From contig JAXRKP010000133.1 of assembly GCA_037039925.1 (NCBI GenBank), positions 146,001 to 210,000 on the forward strand: a DNA stretch of 64,000 nucleotides. Direction: 5' to 3'. Shown here piece by piece: positions 23,480 through 35,124 of this stretch. A program made the translations under genes and the position numbers. Within the stretch, counting starts at the first letter, position 1. Every line of letters begins with the position of its first letter. Below the pieces are notes generated by a model, which worked only from the letters and a program-made list of their open reading frames with translations, had not been told where the DNA came from and did not search any database. Source of the stretch: Doris montereyensis (taxonomy: Eukaryota; Mollusca; Gastropoda; Nudibranchia; Dorididae).

Positions 23480-25690
23480 TAGATTCAGATCTAGCCCTAG
23501 GCTGTGGATTCAGATCTAGCCATAGGCTATGGATTCAGATCTAGCCATAGGCTGTGCATTCAGATCTAGCCCTAGGCTGTGGATTCAGATCTGGCCCTAG
23601 GCTGTGGATTCAGATCTAGCCCTAAGCTGTAGATTCAGATCTAGCCCTAGGCTGTGGATTCAGATCTAGCCCTAAGCTGTGGATTCAGATCTAGCCCTAG
23701 GCTGTGGATTCAGATCTAGCCTAAGCTGTGGATTCAGATCTAGCCCCTAGGCTGTGGATTCAGATCTAGCCCTAAGACTGTGGATTCAGATCTCAGATTT
23801 AGCCCTAAGCTGTGGATTCAGATCTAGCCCTATGTGGCTCTGTAGATTCAGACGCTCTGTATTTAGATCCCTAGACTGTGGATTCAGATCTAAGATTCAG
23901 ATCTAGCCCTAAGCTGTGGATTCAGATCTGTGGATTCAGATCTAGCCCTAAGCTGTAGATTCAAGATCTAGCCTAGGCTGTGGATTCAGAAGCCCTAATG
24001 TGGATTCAGATCTAGCCCTAAGCTGTGGATTCAGATCTAGCCCTATTCAGCTGTAGGCTGTGGATTCAGATCTAGCCATAGGCTGAGGATTCAGATCTAC
24101 CCTAGGCTCTGGATTCAGATCTAGCCCTAGATTCAGATCTGTGCTGTGGATTCAGATCTAGGCCAGATATAGCCCTAAGCTGTGGATTCAGATCTAGCCT
24201 TAAGCCCTAAGCTGTGGATTCAGATCTAGCCCTGGATTCAAGCTGTGTGGATTCAGATCTAGCCCTAAGCTGTGGATTCAGATCTAGCCCTAAGCTGTGG
24301 ATTCAGATCTAGCCCTAGGCTGTGGATTCAGATCTAGCCCTAAGCCTAAGCTGTGGATTCAGATCTAGCCCTAGGCTATGGATTCAGATCTAGCCCTAGG
24401 CTGTGGATTCAGATCTAGCCATAGGCTGAGGATTCAGATCTACCCTAGGCTGTGGATTCAGGCCATAGGCTGTGGATTCAGATCTAGCCCTAAGCTCAGA
24501 TCTAGCCCCTGTGGATTCAGCTAGTGGATTCAGATCTAGCCCTAAGCTGTGGATTCAGATCTAGCCCTAGGCTGTGGATTCAGATATAGCCCTAAGCTGT
24601 GGATTCAGATCTAGCTCTGTATTTAGATCTAGCTCTAGCTGTGGATTCAGATCTAGCCCTAAGCTGTGGATTCAGATCTAGCCTGTGGATTCAGATCTAG
24701 CCCTCTGTAGATTCAGATCTAGCCCTGTGGATTCAGATCTAGCCCCAAGTCTGTGGATTCAGATCTAGCCCTAGGCTGAGGATTCAGATCTAGTAAGCTG
24801 TGGATTCAGATCTAGCCCTAATGTAGTTCAGATCTGGGATGGATTCAGATCTAGCCCTAGACTGATTCAGATTCAGATTCAGATCTAGCCCTAAGCTGTG
24901 GATTCAGATCTAGCCCTAAGCTGTGGGATTCCAGATCTAGCCCTAGGCTGTGGATTCAGATCTAGCCCTAAGCTGTAGATTCAGATCTAGCCCTAGGCTG
25001 TGGATTCAGATCTAGCCCCTAGGCTGTGGATTCAGATCTAGCCATGATACCCCTGACTCTGGATTCCAGATCTAGGCTGGATTCAGATCTAGCCCTAGGC
25101 TGTGGATTCAGATCTAGCCCTAAGCTGTGGATTCAGATCTAGCCCTAGGCTGATCTAGCCCTAAGCTGTGGATTCAGATCTAGCCCTAGGCTGTGGATTC
25201 AGATCAAGATCTAGCCATAGGCTGAGGATTCAGATCTACCCCTAGGCTGTGGATTCAGATCTAGCCATAGGCTGTGGATTCAGATCTAGCCCTAAGCTGT
25301 GGATTCAGATCTAGCCCTAGGCTGTGGATTCAGCTGCCCTAAGCTGTGGATTCAGATCTAGGCTGTGGATTCAGATCTAGCCCTAGGCTGTGGATTCAGA
25401 TCTTAGGCTGTGGATTCAGATTTAGCCCCTAGGCTGTGTATTCAGATCTAGCCATAGGCTGTGGATTCAAATCTAGCCATAGGCTGTGGATTCAGATCTA
25501 GCCATAGGCTGTGGATTCAGATCTAGCCCTAGGCTGTGGACTCAGATCTAGCCCTAGGCTGTTGATTCAGATCCAGCCATAAGCTGTGGATTCAGATCTA
25601 GCCCTAGGCTGTGGACTCAGATCTAGCCCTAGGCTGATTCAGATCTAGCTATAGGCTGTGGATTCAGACCTAGCCCTAGGCTCTGTTTCT
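23480..25690. repeat. 25-bp minisatellite with many broken units
   Basis: About 85 copies of a 25-bp unit with core GTGGATTCAGATCTAGCC; the tail alternates CTAGGCT and CTAAGCT. Many units are cut, fused or have a few bases inserted (for example 23820-23880 and 24820-24890), far more than in the neighbouring arrays. A BglII-type AGATCT site recurs in nearly every unit. Confidence 0.95.
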
Positions 25691-26196
25691 AGATCTACGA
25701 TTAGGTTTACTTCACGTGTGAAGTAATGGTTCTCATCTGAGATGATAAAATTCTCATGAGACCTTATTAAACAGAAAAGGGTTTAATTGACAACATAAAT
25801 GTTAATTTATTTTCAGTTTGTATTTTGCTCTTTACATATATCTTCAAAATCTGACTGGTATTTGATGATTTCTTGCAAAACTGAATTGTATTCGTGTATG
25901 TAATTATGTTCGTGTCATTGTCTCTTTCTTTCTCTTTTTTTTTTGCCATTGTGTTGTTTTTCGGTATTTAAGAATAACGATGCTGAATTAAGTTTTGTAG
26001 TGAACAATATAGGATTGAACAACGTAGATGTGTGTATCCAAGAAGAGACAAAATCAGGAATTTATTATCATTATGTTTTTTTAATTTTTTTATTTAATAG
26101 TTCCACATGTCTATCTGATTAAATTTTTCTCAGCCTTTCTTCTTCTTTTTTCTCAGGCCTTATTATAATGTTGTTGTATTTGTTTCTATCTGGCAG
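25691..26196. other. Upstream region of the fucosyltransferase coding exon
   Basis: AT-rich unique DNA. Two pyrimidine-rich stretches ending in CAG (at about 26157 and at 26194-26196) could be 3' splice sites joining an upstream leader exon. No TATA-like promoter can be named with confidence. Confidence 0.4.
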
Positions 26197-26892
26197 TTAG
26201 ATATGGCAATGGTAAACGCTAAAACGTTTCGAGGCTTGAAGAGCTTTGTCATCCCTTTGCTGGTCCTTTGTTCACTGTTTTGGCTGGCCACTCGCTACGA
26301 CCGTATCCGTCGCCTTGTCGCTGGAGGGCTTGGGTTATCGAATACATCTGACTTGGACATATCTGAGAGCAGACCATCAGTGGTACATTTTTCTGAGGCT
26401 ACAGGAGATTTACAGACCAACAAAATCAACCACTTAACGAAAAAGTGCTTACATTTGAAAAGAGAATACGCATCTTTCCTAGGAAGGAGCCAAATTGGAA
26501 TAATCGGCAGAGACAGCACATAATAAACGCAAAATTGAAAGAAATGGGTTTGGAATCTGTAACTCAACATGATTTTCAATCTGTATACATAAGAGATCCC
26601 ATAATATACGAGGCGGCGATTACTCCAAAAATCCCCGGGAAGCGTGACATGAAAATCATCTCTTGTCATAATTGCCCCAATTGGTACAGGGTACCTAACG
26701 GCGCTGATGCTTACAACAGAGATTTCAAAAAATGTCCTTACAGTGAATGCTATTTTGACGCAAATGGAACTAAGCAGATGGACGCATCATTAGTGATGTT
26801 TTTTGACGGTCCACGCCCACGCCCACACCATCGACCGCCGGGACAGATTTGGGCTCACTGCTCGTGGGAGCCGATGAGGACTCATTTAGTCC
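26197..26892 (+). CDS. Probable alpha-1,3-fucosyltransferase, first coding exon
   Basis: Golgi type II glycosyltransferase that would move fucose from GDP-fucose to glycans (family GT10). The ATG at 26203 gives a short cytosolic tail, then a membrane anchor (residues about 12-28, FVIPLLVLCSLFWLA) and a stem with two N-glycosylation sites (NTS, NGT). Next comes the start of the catalytic region: CPYSECYFD, DASLVMFFDG, and RPPGQIWAHCSWEP (about 26835-26876), the last being the family's block before the acceptor-binding part. The frame changes once between about 26430 and 26520: the anchor half reads in one frame and the catalytic half in another. The exon ends at 26892 before GTATGT; phase 1 fits exon 2 exactly. 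The rest of the enzyme, including the GDP-fucose motif, is in exon 2, exon 3 and beyond the window. The family call is from motif recall, not a search. Confidence 0.75.
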
Positions 26893-27565
26893 GTATGTAC
26901 ATGTCTTACGTCATTAACACAATGCCAATGGGTTTACCAATAATGCTCTTCAGTGAATATACTTGTTGTCATGTACATGTCTTACGTCATTAGCACAAAG
27001 CTAATGGGTTTACCAATAATGCTCTTCAGTGAATATAGCCTGCTGTCATGTACAAGCCTTACGTCATTAACACAACGCTAATGGGTTTATCAATAATGCT
27101 CTTCAGTGAATATAGCTTGTTGTCATGTACATGTCTTACGTCATGAACACAAAGCTAATGGGTTTACCAATAATGCTCTTCAGTGAATATAGCTTGTTGT
27201 CATGTACATGTCTTACGTCATTAGCACAATGCTAATGGTTTACCAATAATGCTCTTCACTGAATATTGCCTGTTGTCATGTACAAGCCTTACGTCATTAA
27301 CACAACGCTAATGGGTTTATCAATAATGCTCTTCAGTGAATATAGCTTGTTGTCATGTACATGTCTTACGTCATTAACACAACGCTAATGGGTTTACCAA
27401 TAATGCTCTTCAGTGAATATAGCTTGTTGTCATGTATATGCCTTACGTCATTAGCACAATGCTAATGGTTTACCAATAATGCTGTTCAGTGAATATAGCG
27501 TGTTGTCATGTACATGCCTTACGTCATTAACACAACGCTAATGGGTTTAACGATAATGCTAACAA
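26893..27565. repeat. 77-bp minisatellite starting at the exon 1 splice donor
   Basis: Eight or nine copies of a 76-77-bp unit (cores ATGTACATGTCTTACGTC and ACCAATAATGCTCTTCAG), with copies starting at about 26895, 26971, 27048 and 27125. The first copy begins within the donor itself (GTATGTACATGTC); later copies read TCATGTACATGTC at that place, so the donor GTATGT is not repeated intact. Confidence 0.9.
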
Positions 27566-27584
27566 ATGATATAACCACTTTACT

Positions 27585-28590
27585 AACACTACTACAGTGA
27601 TGATAGTGATGTCAAGGATAAAAATAACACTACTACAGCGATGGTGGTGATGTCAATGATAGACATAACACTACTACAGTGATGATGGTGATGTCAAGGA
27701 TAAAAATAACACTACTACAGCGATGGTGGTGATGTCAATGATAGACATAACACTACTACAGCGATGGTGGTGATGTCAATGATAGAAATAACACTACTAC
27801 AGCGATGGTTTTGATGTCAATGATAGAAATAACACTACTACAGCGATGGTGGTGATGTCAATGATAGAAATAACACTACTACAGCGATGGTGGTGATGTC
27901 AATGATAGAAATAACACTACTACAGCGATGGTGGTGATGTCAATGATAGAAATAACACTACTACAGCGATGGTGGTGATGTCAATGATAGAAATAACACT
28001 ACTACAGCGATGATGGTGATGTCAATGATAGACATAACACTACTACAGCGATGGTGGTGATGTCAATGATAGAAATAACACTACTACAGCGATGGTGGTG
28101 ATGTCAATGATAGAAATAACACTACTACAGCGATGGTGGTGATGTCAATGATAGAAATAACACTACTACAGCGATGGTGGTGATGTCAATGATAGAAATA
28201 ACACTACTACAGCGATGGTGGTGATGTCAATGATAGAAATAACACTACTACAGCGATGGTGGTGATGTCAATGATAGAAATAACACTACTACAGCGATGG
28301 TGGTGATGTCAATGATAGAAATAACACTACTACAGCGATGGTGGTGATGTCAATGATAGAAATAACACTACTACAGTGATGGTGGTGATGTCAATGATAG
28401 AAATAACACTACTACAGCGATGGTGGTGATGTCAATGATAGAAATAACACTACTACAGCGATGGTGGTGATGTCAATGATAGAAATAACACTACTACAGT
28501 GATGGTGGTGATGTCAATGATAGAAATAACACTACTACAGCGATGGTGGTGATGTCAATGATAGAAATAACACTACTACAGCGATGGTGA
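27585..28590. repeat. 41-bp minisatellite
   Basis: About 24 copies of a 41-bp unit (cores CACTACTACAGCGATGGTGG and TGATGTCAATGATAGAAA). The copies between 27840 and 28560 are almost identical; the left-hand copies differ (AAGGATAAAA, TAGACATAA). Confidence 0.95.
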
Positions 28591-28899
28591 TGTCATCATA
28601 GTGCAAAATGGTAATGATGATTACAGTAGTGACTGCTTAAATGTTTGCTGCCATAATGCCCATTTCGTCTTAGTGTTCGCTATCTCAGTGAAACCGATTT
28701 GGTTCTCTATATAACTTGCCTCTCTAAATGCCTGTTTCAAAACCAAGATTTTCGGCTAAATGTCCAGTCTCAACGGCAACTCCATTTTATCATCTTCTCC
28801 AAATTTTCATAGAGTACATCCGTCATTCATTGTCACCCCCTCATACATTCAGGACGTAATCTCATAGCTAATAGTGTTTAAGTCTATATCCGTCGACAA
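28591..28899. other. Spacer in intron 1
   Basis: Unique sequence between two arrays. Nothing is recognised. Confidence 0.5.
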
Positions 28900-29605
28900 T
28901 ATGTGACATGCATTGTAACCACTAACCACAATGTGACATACATTGTAAACACTAACCACAATGTGACATGCATTGTAACCACTAACCACAATGTGACATG
29001 CATTGTAACCACTAACCACAATGTGACATGCATTGTAACCACTAACCACAATGTGACATGCATTGTAACCATTAACCACAATGTGACATGCATTGTAACC
29101 ACTAACCACAATGTGACATGCATTGTAAACACTAACCACAATGTGACATGCATTGTAACCACTAACCACAATGTGACATACATTGTAAACACTAACCACA
29201 ATGTGACATGCATTGTAACCACTAACCACAATGTGACACAATGTGACATGCATTGTAACCACTAACCACACTGTGACATGCATTGTAACCACTAACCACA
29301 CTGTGACATGCATTGTAAACACTAACCACAATGTGACATGCATTGTAACCACTAACCACAATGTGACACGCATTGTAACCACTAACCACACTGTGACATG
29401 CATTGTAACCACTAACCACAATGTGACATGCATTGTAACCACTAACCACAATGTGACATGCATTGTAACCACTAACCACAATGTGACATGCATTGTAACC
29501 ACTAAACCACAATGTGACATGCATTGTAAACACTAACCACAATGTGACATGCATTGTAAACCACTAACCACACTGTGACATGCATTGTAACCACTAACCA
29601 CACTT
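28900..29605. repeat. 30-bp minisatellite
   Basis: About 23 copies of a 30-bp unit (core ATGTGACATGCATTGTAACC). It is stop-free in several frames on both strands, which yields long repetitive frames without other coding signs. Confidence 0.97.
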
Positions 29606-29857
29606 CATTACCTATCCCCCGTAATGTAGTAAAAGATTGCCGGTCTTCTCTTCTCAACTCCACCCACTGTAACACAACCTTTGCCCCATTGGATCACTGG
29701 TTTGTCACTAGGCAAATAGAATTGAACCCCAGTCTTCCGGACTTTGCCCACGGATATGTCTTGAAGTTATAACAAGCATGGCAATCACCTGGCGTTGTTA
29801 ATAGACCAGACGCTCATCGCGATCGACGGATAAGATGTGAACAGTTTTATTGCTGTT
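29606..29857. other. Spacer in intron 1
   Basis: Unique sequence, ending in the TTA tract. No gene. Confidence 0.45.
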
Positions 29858-29876
29858 TTTATTATTATTATTATTA

Positions 29877-29943
<67 letters not shown>

Positions 29944-30125
29944 CACCTCAACAATTCAGGTGATCATTATTTGATCTGATTTAATTTTACCCATATCCCC
30001 AACTATAGTGATTTCGAGTAATTTTTAAATAGGATTTCAAACAAATTTACCCGGACTGCCCTGTGATATGCCAAAGGATTTTTAACGTGCGCACAGTGTT
30101 ATGTGTTATGTGTTATGTGCTATGA
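29858..30125 (-). mobile_element. SINE 3' part with (TAA)n tail, minus strand
   Basis: The minus strand contains GTGCGCACGTTAAAAATCC and CAGGGCAGTCCGGG, and ends, after a unique stretch, in the (TAA)n tract at 29858-29940. The complete-looking SINE at 43.1 kb has the same two motifs in the same order (GTGCACGTTGAAGATC, CAGGGTAGTCCAGA). The tRNA-related head is missing here. Confidence 0.6.
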
Positions 30126-30159
30126 TCTGCACACGACACCATCATTCTTTTTATCGCCC

Positions 30160-30610
30160 GTCACAGATGGTACCATGTGTATTATTGGAACAGGAAGTAA
30201 GGCGGGGTGGAACAGGGAGCGGTTCATCGTACTAAAAAGAATCAATGGGACCATGTGTATTATTGGAACAGGAAGTAAGGCGGGGGGGGTATTATTGGAA
30301 CAGGGAGCGGTTCATCGTACTAAAAAGAATCAATGGGACCATGTGTATTATTGGAACAGGAAGTAAGGTGGAGCGGTTCATCGTATTAAAAAGGGGGGTT
30401 CATCGTACTAAAAAGAATCAATGGGACCATGTGTATTATTGGAACAGAGAGGAAGGCGGAGGGGGGGGGGAGGGTTCATCGTACTAAAAGATCTCGAGAA
30501 AAATTCAACCGTTGGCGGGACCAGAGGAAGGCGGAGGGGGGAGCGGTTCATCGTATATATAAAAGATCTCGAGCTATACAAAAAATTCAACCGTTGGCGG
30601 GACCCTTGAT
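30160..30610. repeat. Irregular ~60-110-bp repeat with G-runs
   Basis: Five or more copies of GGGACCATGTGTATTATTGG and GGTTCATCGTACTAAAAAGA in varying spacing. They are separated by G-rich stretches (up to ten G at 30462-30471). The last two units contain AAAGATCTCGAG and CAACCGTTGGCGGGACC. Confidence 0.85.
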
Positions 30611-30611
30611 T

Positions 30612-30912
30612 TCAGAGCTATACATGTTCCAATTCTATGTTTGGTATATATAAAAACCCAATTCAGAGCTATACATGATCCAATTCTATGTTCGGTATAT
30701 ATAAAAACCCAATTCAGAGCTATACATGATCCAATTCTATGTTCGGTATATATAAAAACCCAATTCAGAGCTATACATGATCCAATTCTATGTTCGGTAT
30801 ATATAAAAACACAATTCAACGCTATACACGATCCAATTCTATGTTCGGTATATATAAAACCCCAATTCAGCGCTATACACAATCCAATTCTATGTTCGGT
30901 ATATATAAAAAC
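30612..30912. repeat. 51-bp minisatellite
   Basis: Six copies of a 51-bp unit (cores CAATTCTATGTTCGGTATAT and ATAAAAACCCAATTCAG). 51 is a multiple of three, so open frames cross it. Confidence 0.93.
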
Positions 30913-31499
30913 AATATATTTTTACCAAAAAGCTGGGTTTCTCGATTGCTGACAGCGGTAAACTATTAAACTGCTGTATCGGGTATTGATTTATCCAATA
31001 GAGCATCTGGATTGAAATTTTGCGATACCCTGCTATTGCAGGCGGTCAAAAGCACAAATGCAGAAAAACGTGCTTCTCGACAAAAACTTGCTCTTTTTAA
31101 CGATCCAGACAAAGCTTTTCCTTTGTCGCAATGATTCCTTCACCCAACACCTGTGTATTGTTTTTGTATTGAATCTCTTTAGAGTTGCAATATAAGAGAT
31201 CTATGTTTACAATTTCGTCCCTTCCGTCTCGCTATTTCAGGAGTAGTAGCTGTGCATTGAGACTCTATGCCACTCTAGCTTTAGAGTTTCGGTTTCGGTA
31301 TGAGAATCTTTGAGATATCCCGCACACCCCACACACCGCTCCGCTCCGCTCCGCTCCGTTCCGCTCCGTTGTCTTCCGTACCTTTCACTCCAACTCGCGT
31401 AGAGTATCTCAAAACCCTATACTTAGAATATTTCTCGAAGAATTCCAGTAATATTCTTAGGTTGAGATCTCGCTCAGCCTCAGACCTACGAAAATGCTT
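30913..31499. other. Spacer with an orphan short frame and a CCGCT repeat
   Basis: A plus-strand frame of about 52 codons ends at a TGA near 31133. It contains SGLKFCDTLLLQAVKST and RQKLALFNDPDKAF; it looks protein-like in composition but has no ATG and matches nothing I recognise. A CCGCT pentamer repeat lies at 31339-31372. Confidence 0.3.
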
Positions 31500-31525
31500 C
31501 GATAACAATATTTTCCTCCAATAAA

Positions 31526-32275
31526 ATGAATACTAATCTAGATTGGGAAGAGCAATCGACTAGAAGTAACTCACCAATATTACCGAAATCAATCAGAAGT
31601 TTAATTGTTGGTAAATCAGGGTGTGGAAAAACAAGTTTAATGTTAAATCTATTGTTAAAACCTGATTTATTAGATTATGTTAAATTTATAGTTTATGGGA
31701 AGTCATTATTTCAAACAAAATATAAGATAATGAAATGTGGGTTTGATAATAATGTAGATAAGGATGTAATAACCAATATTTTAATAATAGAGAGAGTATT
31801 ATAAAACAGATATTTCTCCTTATGAAGTAATAAGAGAAAAAGGAATAACAAATCCATCAAAAAATCCAATCAACTGCGAATACTTTGAAGATGGTAATCA
31901 AATAATTGATCCAAAAGATTTAAAATCAAGTGATAAAAATATAATGATGTTTGATGACCTGTTAGAAAAACAAAACAAGTGTAATGATTATTATACACGT
32001 GGTAGACATTCAAATACTCACTGTTTTTATTTATCTCAAAATTATTTTAGATTACCTCGACAAACAATCAGAAAAAATTCTAACTTTTTATGTCTTTTAA
32101 ACGAGATCATGTTTCAACGGATATGGATTATGATGAGTTTAAAAGGCTATGTTAATACTGTTGGTTGAATCCTTATAACTTTTTAACAATAGATAATTCT
32201 TCTCCATTAGAGAATGGTGGACACAGACACAATTTGGATAATTTCTATTTCCCCAAAAAATGTGTGACCCTTTTT
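31526..32275 (+). pseudogene. Polinton packaging ATPase (A32/FtsK-HerA type), broken
   Basis: ATPase that would pump DNA into capsids. The ATG at 31526 follows a short leader also seen before the copy at 12580. Walker A GKSGCGKT lies at about 31610-31634. After a frame change near 31800 the Walker B-like IMMFDDL block is at about 31942-31962. Downstream, YTRGRHSNTHCFYLSQNYF fits the family's arginine/sensor region (about 31990-32050). Another frame change follows near 32100, then a stop. The total length would be near 240 residues, normal for the family. Confidence 0.8.
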
Positions 32276-32287
32276 ATAAAGTAAAAA

Positions 32288-33034
32288 ATGGATAATAGAA
32301 TTGGAAAAGAAATAATTGGAAAACTTAATCAATCAATTAAGAATAAATCTCCTAAAGAAAATTATCAAATTATAGTTAGTAGAAATAAATCTGTCTTTAT
32401 CCTCCATTGCAACTTGATCCAAATTGACAATACGAGATCGCACTCATGGACTTGGAGAGTTACTACAGCTTCCCAAGCATTTCATCTTACAATAATGTAA
32501 TAGAATGTACAGTAAAGGATAAAGCAAAATATCTTATTATTCCTGTTGGGTTGTATGCATCTAACGGTTTGAATAAAGAGACAGAAAGACGGTAAAAAAA
32601 AATAACGACGAAGACGCATTTCAATTTATTGCCAATCTAAATACCTTTAAATCGATATTAGATGTTAAATCAAATTATATGTTAAATTTACACAAGTTAA
32701 TAGCATCAAAAATAGTTTAGGATTTATAAAAGAAGAGTATAAAGCAGGAGTAAACATCCTAGCTATGAATAGTATTTTAAATCACATTAATAGTTATAAT
32801 GGTTCAATTGTAAGTGGTTCACAATCCCCGGTTATATATTATTTTTTTCCTCAAGTTTCTTCAGGTTATAAAATCACCCAGACTCCCACCAATCATATAT
32901 ATTTAACAGTGACGTTAAATGACATAAATTATTTTAAGGTAAAGATTACAGATTAAAATCATATTCCACTAGATTTAAGAGGTGAAGAAGCAACTAGAAC
33001 TAGATCTAGTAGATTTCATTTACGTGAGAAGTGA
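32288..33034 (+). pseudogene. Probable virion structural protein of the Polinton, broken
   Basis: ATG at 32288. In pieces it reads a tyrosine-rich block (ALMDLESYYSFPS, about 32443-32480), NSILNHINSYNG (about 32768), then SPVIYYFFPQVSSGYKI (about 32827-32877) and a final LRGEE...FHLRE (about 32975-33030). The last two blocks are a hallmark of a protein family common in cnidarian, insect and mollusc genomes that I associate with Polinton-like virion genes, perhaps a penton or minor capsid protein; that role is inference. Three or more frame changes and stops break it. Confidence 0.5.
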
Positions 33035-33039
33035 TCTAT

Positions 33040-33545
33040 ATTCTGCATATAAAAAAATTCTACATATAAAAAATTCTACTTATAAAAAAATTCTACATAT
33101 AAAAAATTCTACTTATAAAAAAATTCTACATATGAAAAAGAATACATCTAACTTTGGTGTATTGAAAACTGAAAGTAAAAGTGATGATAAAATAAAAATA
33201 CTTGATAATGAATTAGGTTTGCAAATACTAGAAAAGGTAAATCAAACTGTTGAAATAGAACAAAGAATAATTGAAAAATTAGATCATAATAACAAAGAAC
33301 TAAGACGGAGGATAAATATTGATTTGAGTGGTGTTAAAAAAATGTTAGAGAAAGAAAGCTATACCATTATTTTAATGAAAAATTGCAAAATAACTTTTGA
33401 TAAACCCATTAATTATGAAATTTGTGAGTTATCACTGATAGCATTCGAAACTGATAAACTGTTTAATATTTCTAATGGTAATGCGACTATTAGTTATAAA
33501 AAAGAATATGAAGAATGGAGGGAATTTATGGTTAATGAAGGGTAG
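33040..33545 (+). pseudogene. Polinton-associated ORF with coiled-coil look, unknown
   Basis: About 165 codons. The first part is a 33-bp tandem repeat (33048-33135) giving YKKILHIKNST copies. After it comes a Glu/Lys-rich helical stretch (LEKVNQTVEIEQRI) and a beta-rich end (CKITFDKPINYEICELSLIAF). The latter resembles the start of the family's next structural gene. Function unknown. Confidence 0.45.
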
Positions 33546-33559
33546 TATAACATACCCAA

Positions 33560-34340
33560 GTTAAATGGTATTTTTAGAGAAATAATTGTAATAGATTATA
33601 AATACGGGGAACATTTTTCTACAAACGAAATGCCAAATAGTTGGGTTTTTTTTTTTGTAATTAGAGATAATAAACTAACATTACATATGTAACGCGGTAT
33701 AACAATTAAATTTAATAATTTTTTAAGCTTTAATACACATGAAACGTATGAATCTAATATAGAATATGCATACTGGTATTCTGATATAGAATATGCATAC
33801 TGGCATTCTGATATAGAATATGCATACTGGCATTCTGATATAGAATATGCATACTGGTATTCTGATATAGAATATGCATACTGGCATTCTGATATAGAAT
33901 ATGCATACTGGCATTCTGATATAGAATATGCATACTGGTATTCTGATATAGAATATGCATACTGGCATTCTGATATAGAATATGCATACTGGCATTCTGA
34001 TATAGAATATGCATACTGGCATTCTGATATAGAATATACATACTGGCATTCTGATATAGAATATGCATACTGGCATTATGATATAGAATCAATGGCGCTC
34101 AAAGATCCTATAAAAATTGATGTTAATTGTATTCAAAATAATTATTTCAATGGTGAAGAAACCCCTGTCGTGTACTCCTTTTGTTAAAATAGAAAAACTA
34201 AAATAAATGCGAAACCGAATAAACTGATCTGTCACTCAATTAAAGAAAGTTTTAAACATTTCAAAGTTCAAATAAAAGATGAAGATAATAATAACATTAA
34301 TCTAGATAAATGGTATCTTAACTTTCATATAAGAAAATGA
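33560..34340 (+). pseudogene. Second probable Polinton structural gene with in-frame repeat expansion
   Basis: One plus-strand frame, with a few breaks, enters a 27-bp repeat at about 33757 and leaves it at about 34090 still in frame. It continues with MALKDPIKIDVN and ends in DKWYLNFHIRK (about 34309-34339). The segment after the repeat and the ending fit the same protein family as the preceding genes. One copy of the nine-residue unit (SDIEYAYWH) would be expected in a normal member. A stop near 34183 interrupts it. Confidence 0.5.
33757..34090. repeat. 27-bp minisatellite inside a Polinton gene
   Basis: About 12 copies of a 27-bp unit (core ATAGAATATGCATACTGG), alternating CATTCT and TATTCT ends. 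The length is a multiple of three and there are no stops in the gene frame. Confidence 0.95.
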
Positions 34341-34890
34341 CTACAAAATATATCGACCAAGGATTAAATATTTCTGAAGGTCAGAAAGAAAAGATTAAAG
34401 TTGCTATGAAAAAGAAAGAGTCGGCTACTATTAGAATCTCAGGTGTTGGAGATGATTTGATTGCACTAACTAATAAACAAATTGAACAAATAAATAGTGC
34501 GTTTGAGAACGGAAAAAAGTGGAAAAAATAAATAATGCTTTTGAGAATGGAAAAAAGTAAAAAAAAAAAATAATGCGTTTGAGAATGGAAAAAAGGGGAA
34601 AAAATAAATAATGCGTTTGAGAATGGAAAAAAGGGGAAAAAATAAATAATGTGTTTGAGAATGGAAAAAATGTTAATATTAAACTTAATAAACATCAATT
34701 ACAGTCAAACAAAAATAAGGTAGAAGGAGGATTTCTTGGCGCATCAATGGGGTTAACTAGAAGCTTTTTACCAAGCATCGCAAAAAGAGTTCCACCAGCT
34801 ATAGCTAAAACTCTTGCTCTAGATAGTCTAGCCGGTCTCGGTACAGCTGCAGTTAGAAAAATAATGCGAATGGTTTTTATATTTGTATAA
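34337..34890 (+). pseudogene. Polinton core-like small basic protein with internal repeat
   Basis: ATG at 34337. The N-terminal half reads LNISEGQKEKIKVAMKKKE and ALTNKQIEQINSAFENGK; after the repeat region it resumes with NIKLNKHQLQSNK and a glycine/alanine-rich end (GGFLGASMGLT, AGLGTAAVRKIM). This order (a Lys-rich head, a LTNKQI motif, then a hydrophobic Gly/Ala tail) is what I recall for the small core or pX/pVI-like proteins of Polintons and adintoviruses. The middle is expanded by a 38-bp unit that destroys the frame. Confidence 0.55.
34533..34672. repeat. 38-bp repeat inside the core-like gene
   Basis: Four further copies of TTTGAGAATGGAAAAAA follow the original one at 34502 (starts near 34539, 34578, 34616 and 34654). 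38 is not a multiple of three, so each copy shifts the frame. Confidence 0.9.
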
Positions 34891-35124
34891 AAGGTAACGG
34901 TGTATATAAATTAAAAACCGTGGGATCGGGATTCTATTTAAATTCACAGCGAACACCTGCTACAGACCTACAGGGAATTGGTGAAGGATTTGTATGAAAA
35001 ACGAAGATGAATGGTTTGATGGGCATGGGGCTAAGCCTCCTTCCTATACTGAGGCTCAGGTGTGAGGTCATTCATGATATTGCAAAAGAAATACCTTTAC
35101 TTAATTTAATTGTCCAACTCTAAA

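Noticed and set aside
28849..29554. Frames of 100-220 codons on both strands
   Set aside because: A 30-bp minisatellite that is open in several frames on both strands.
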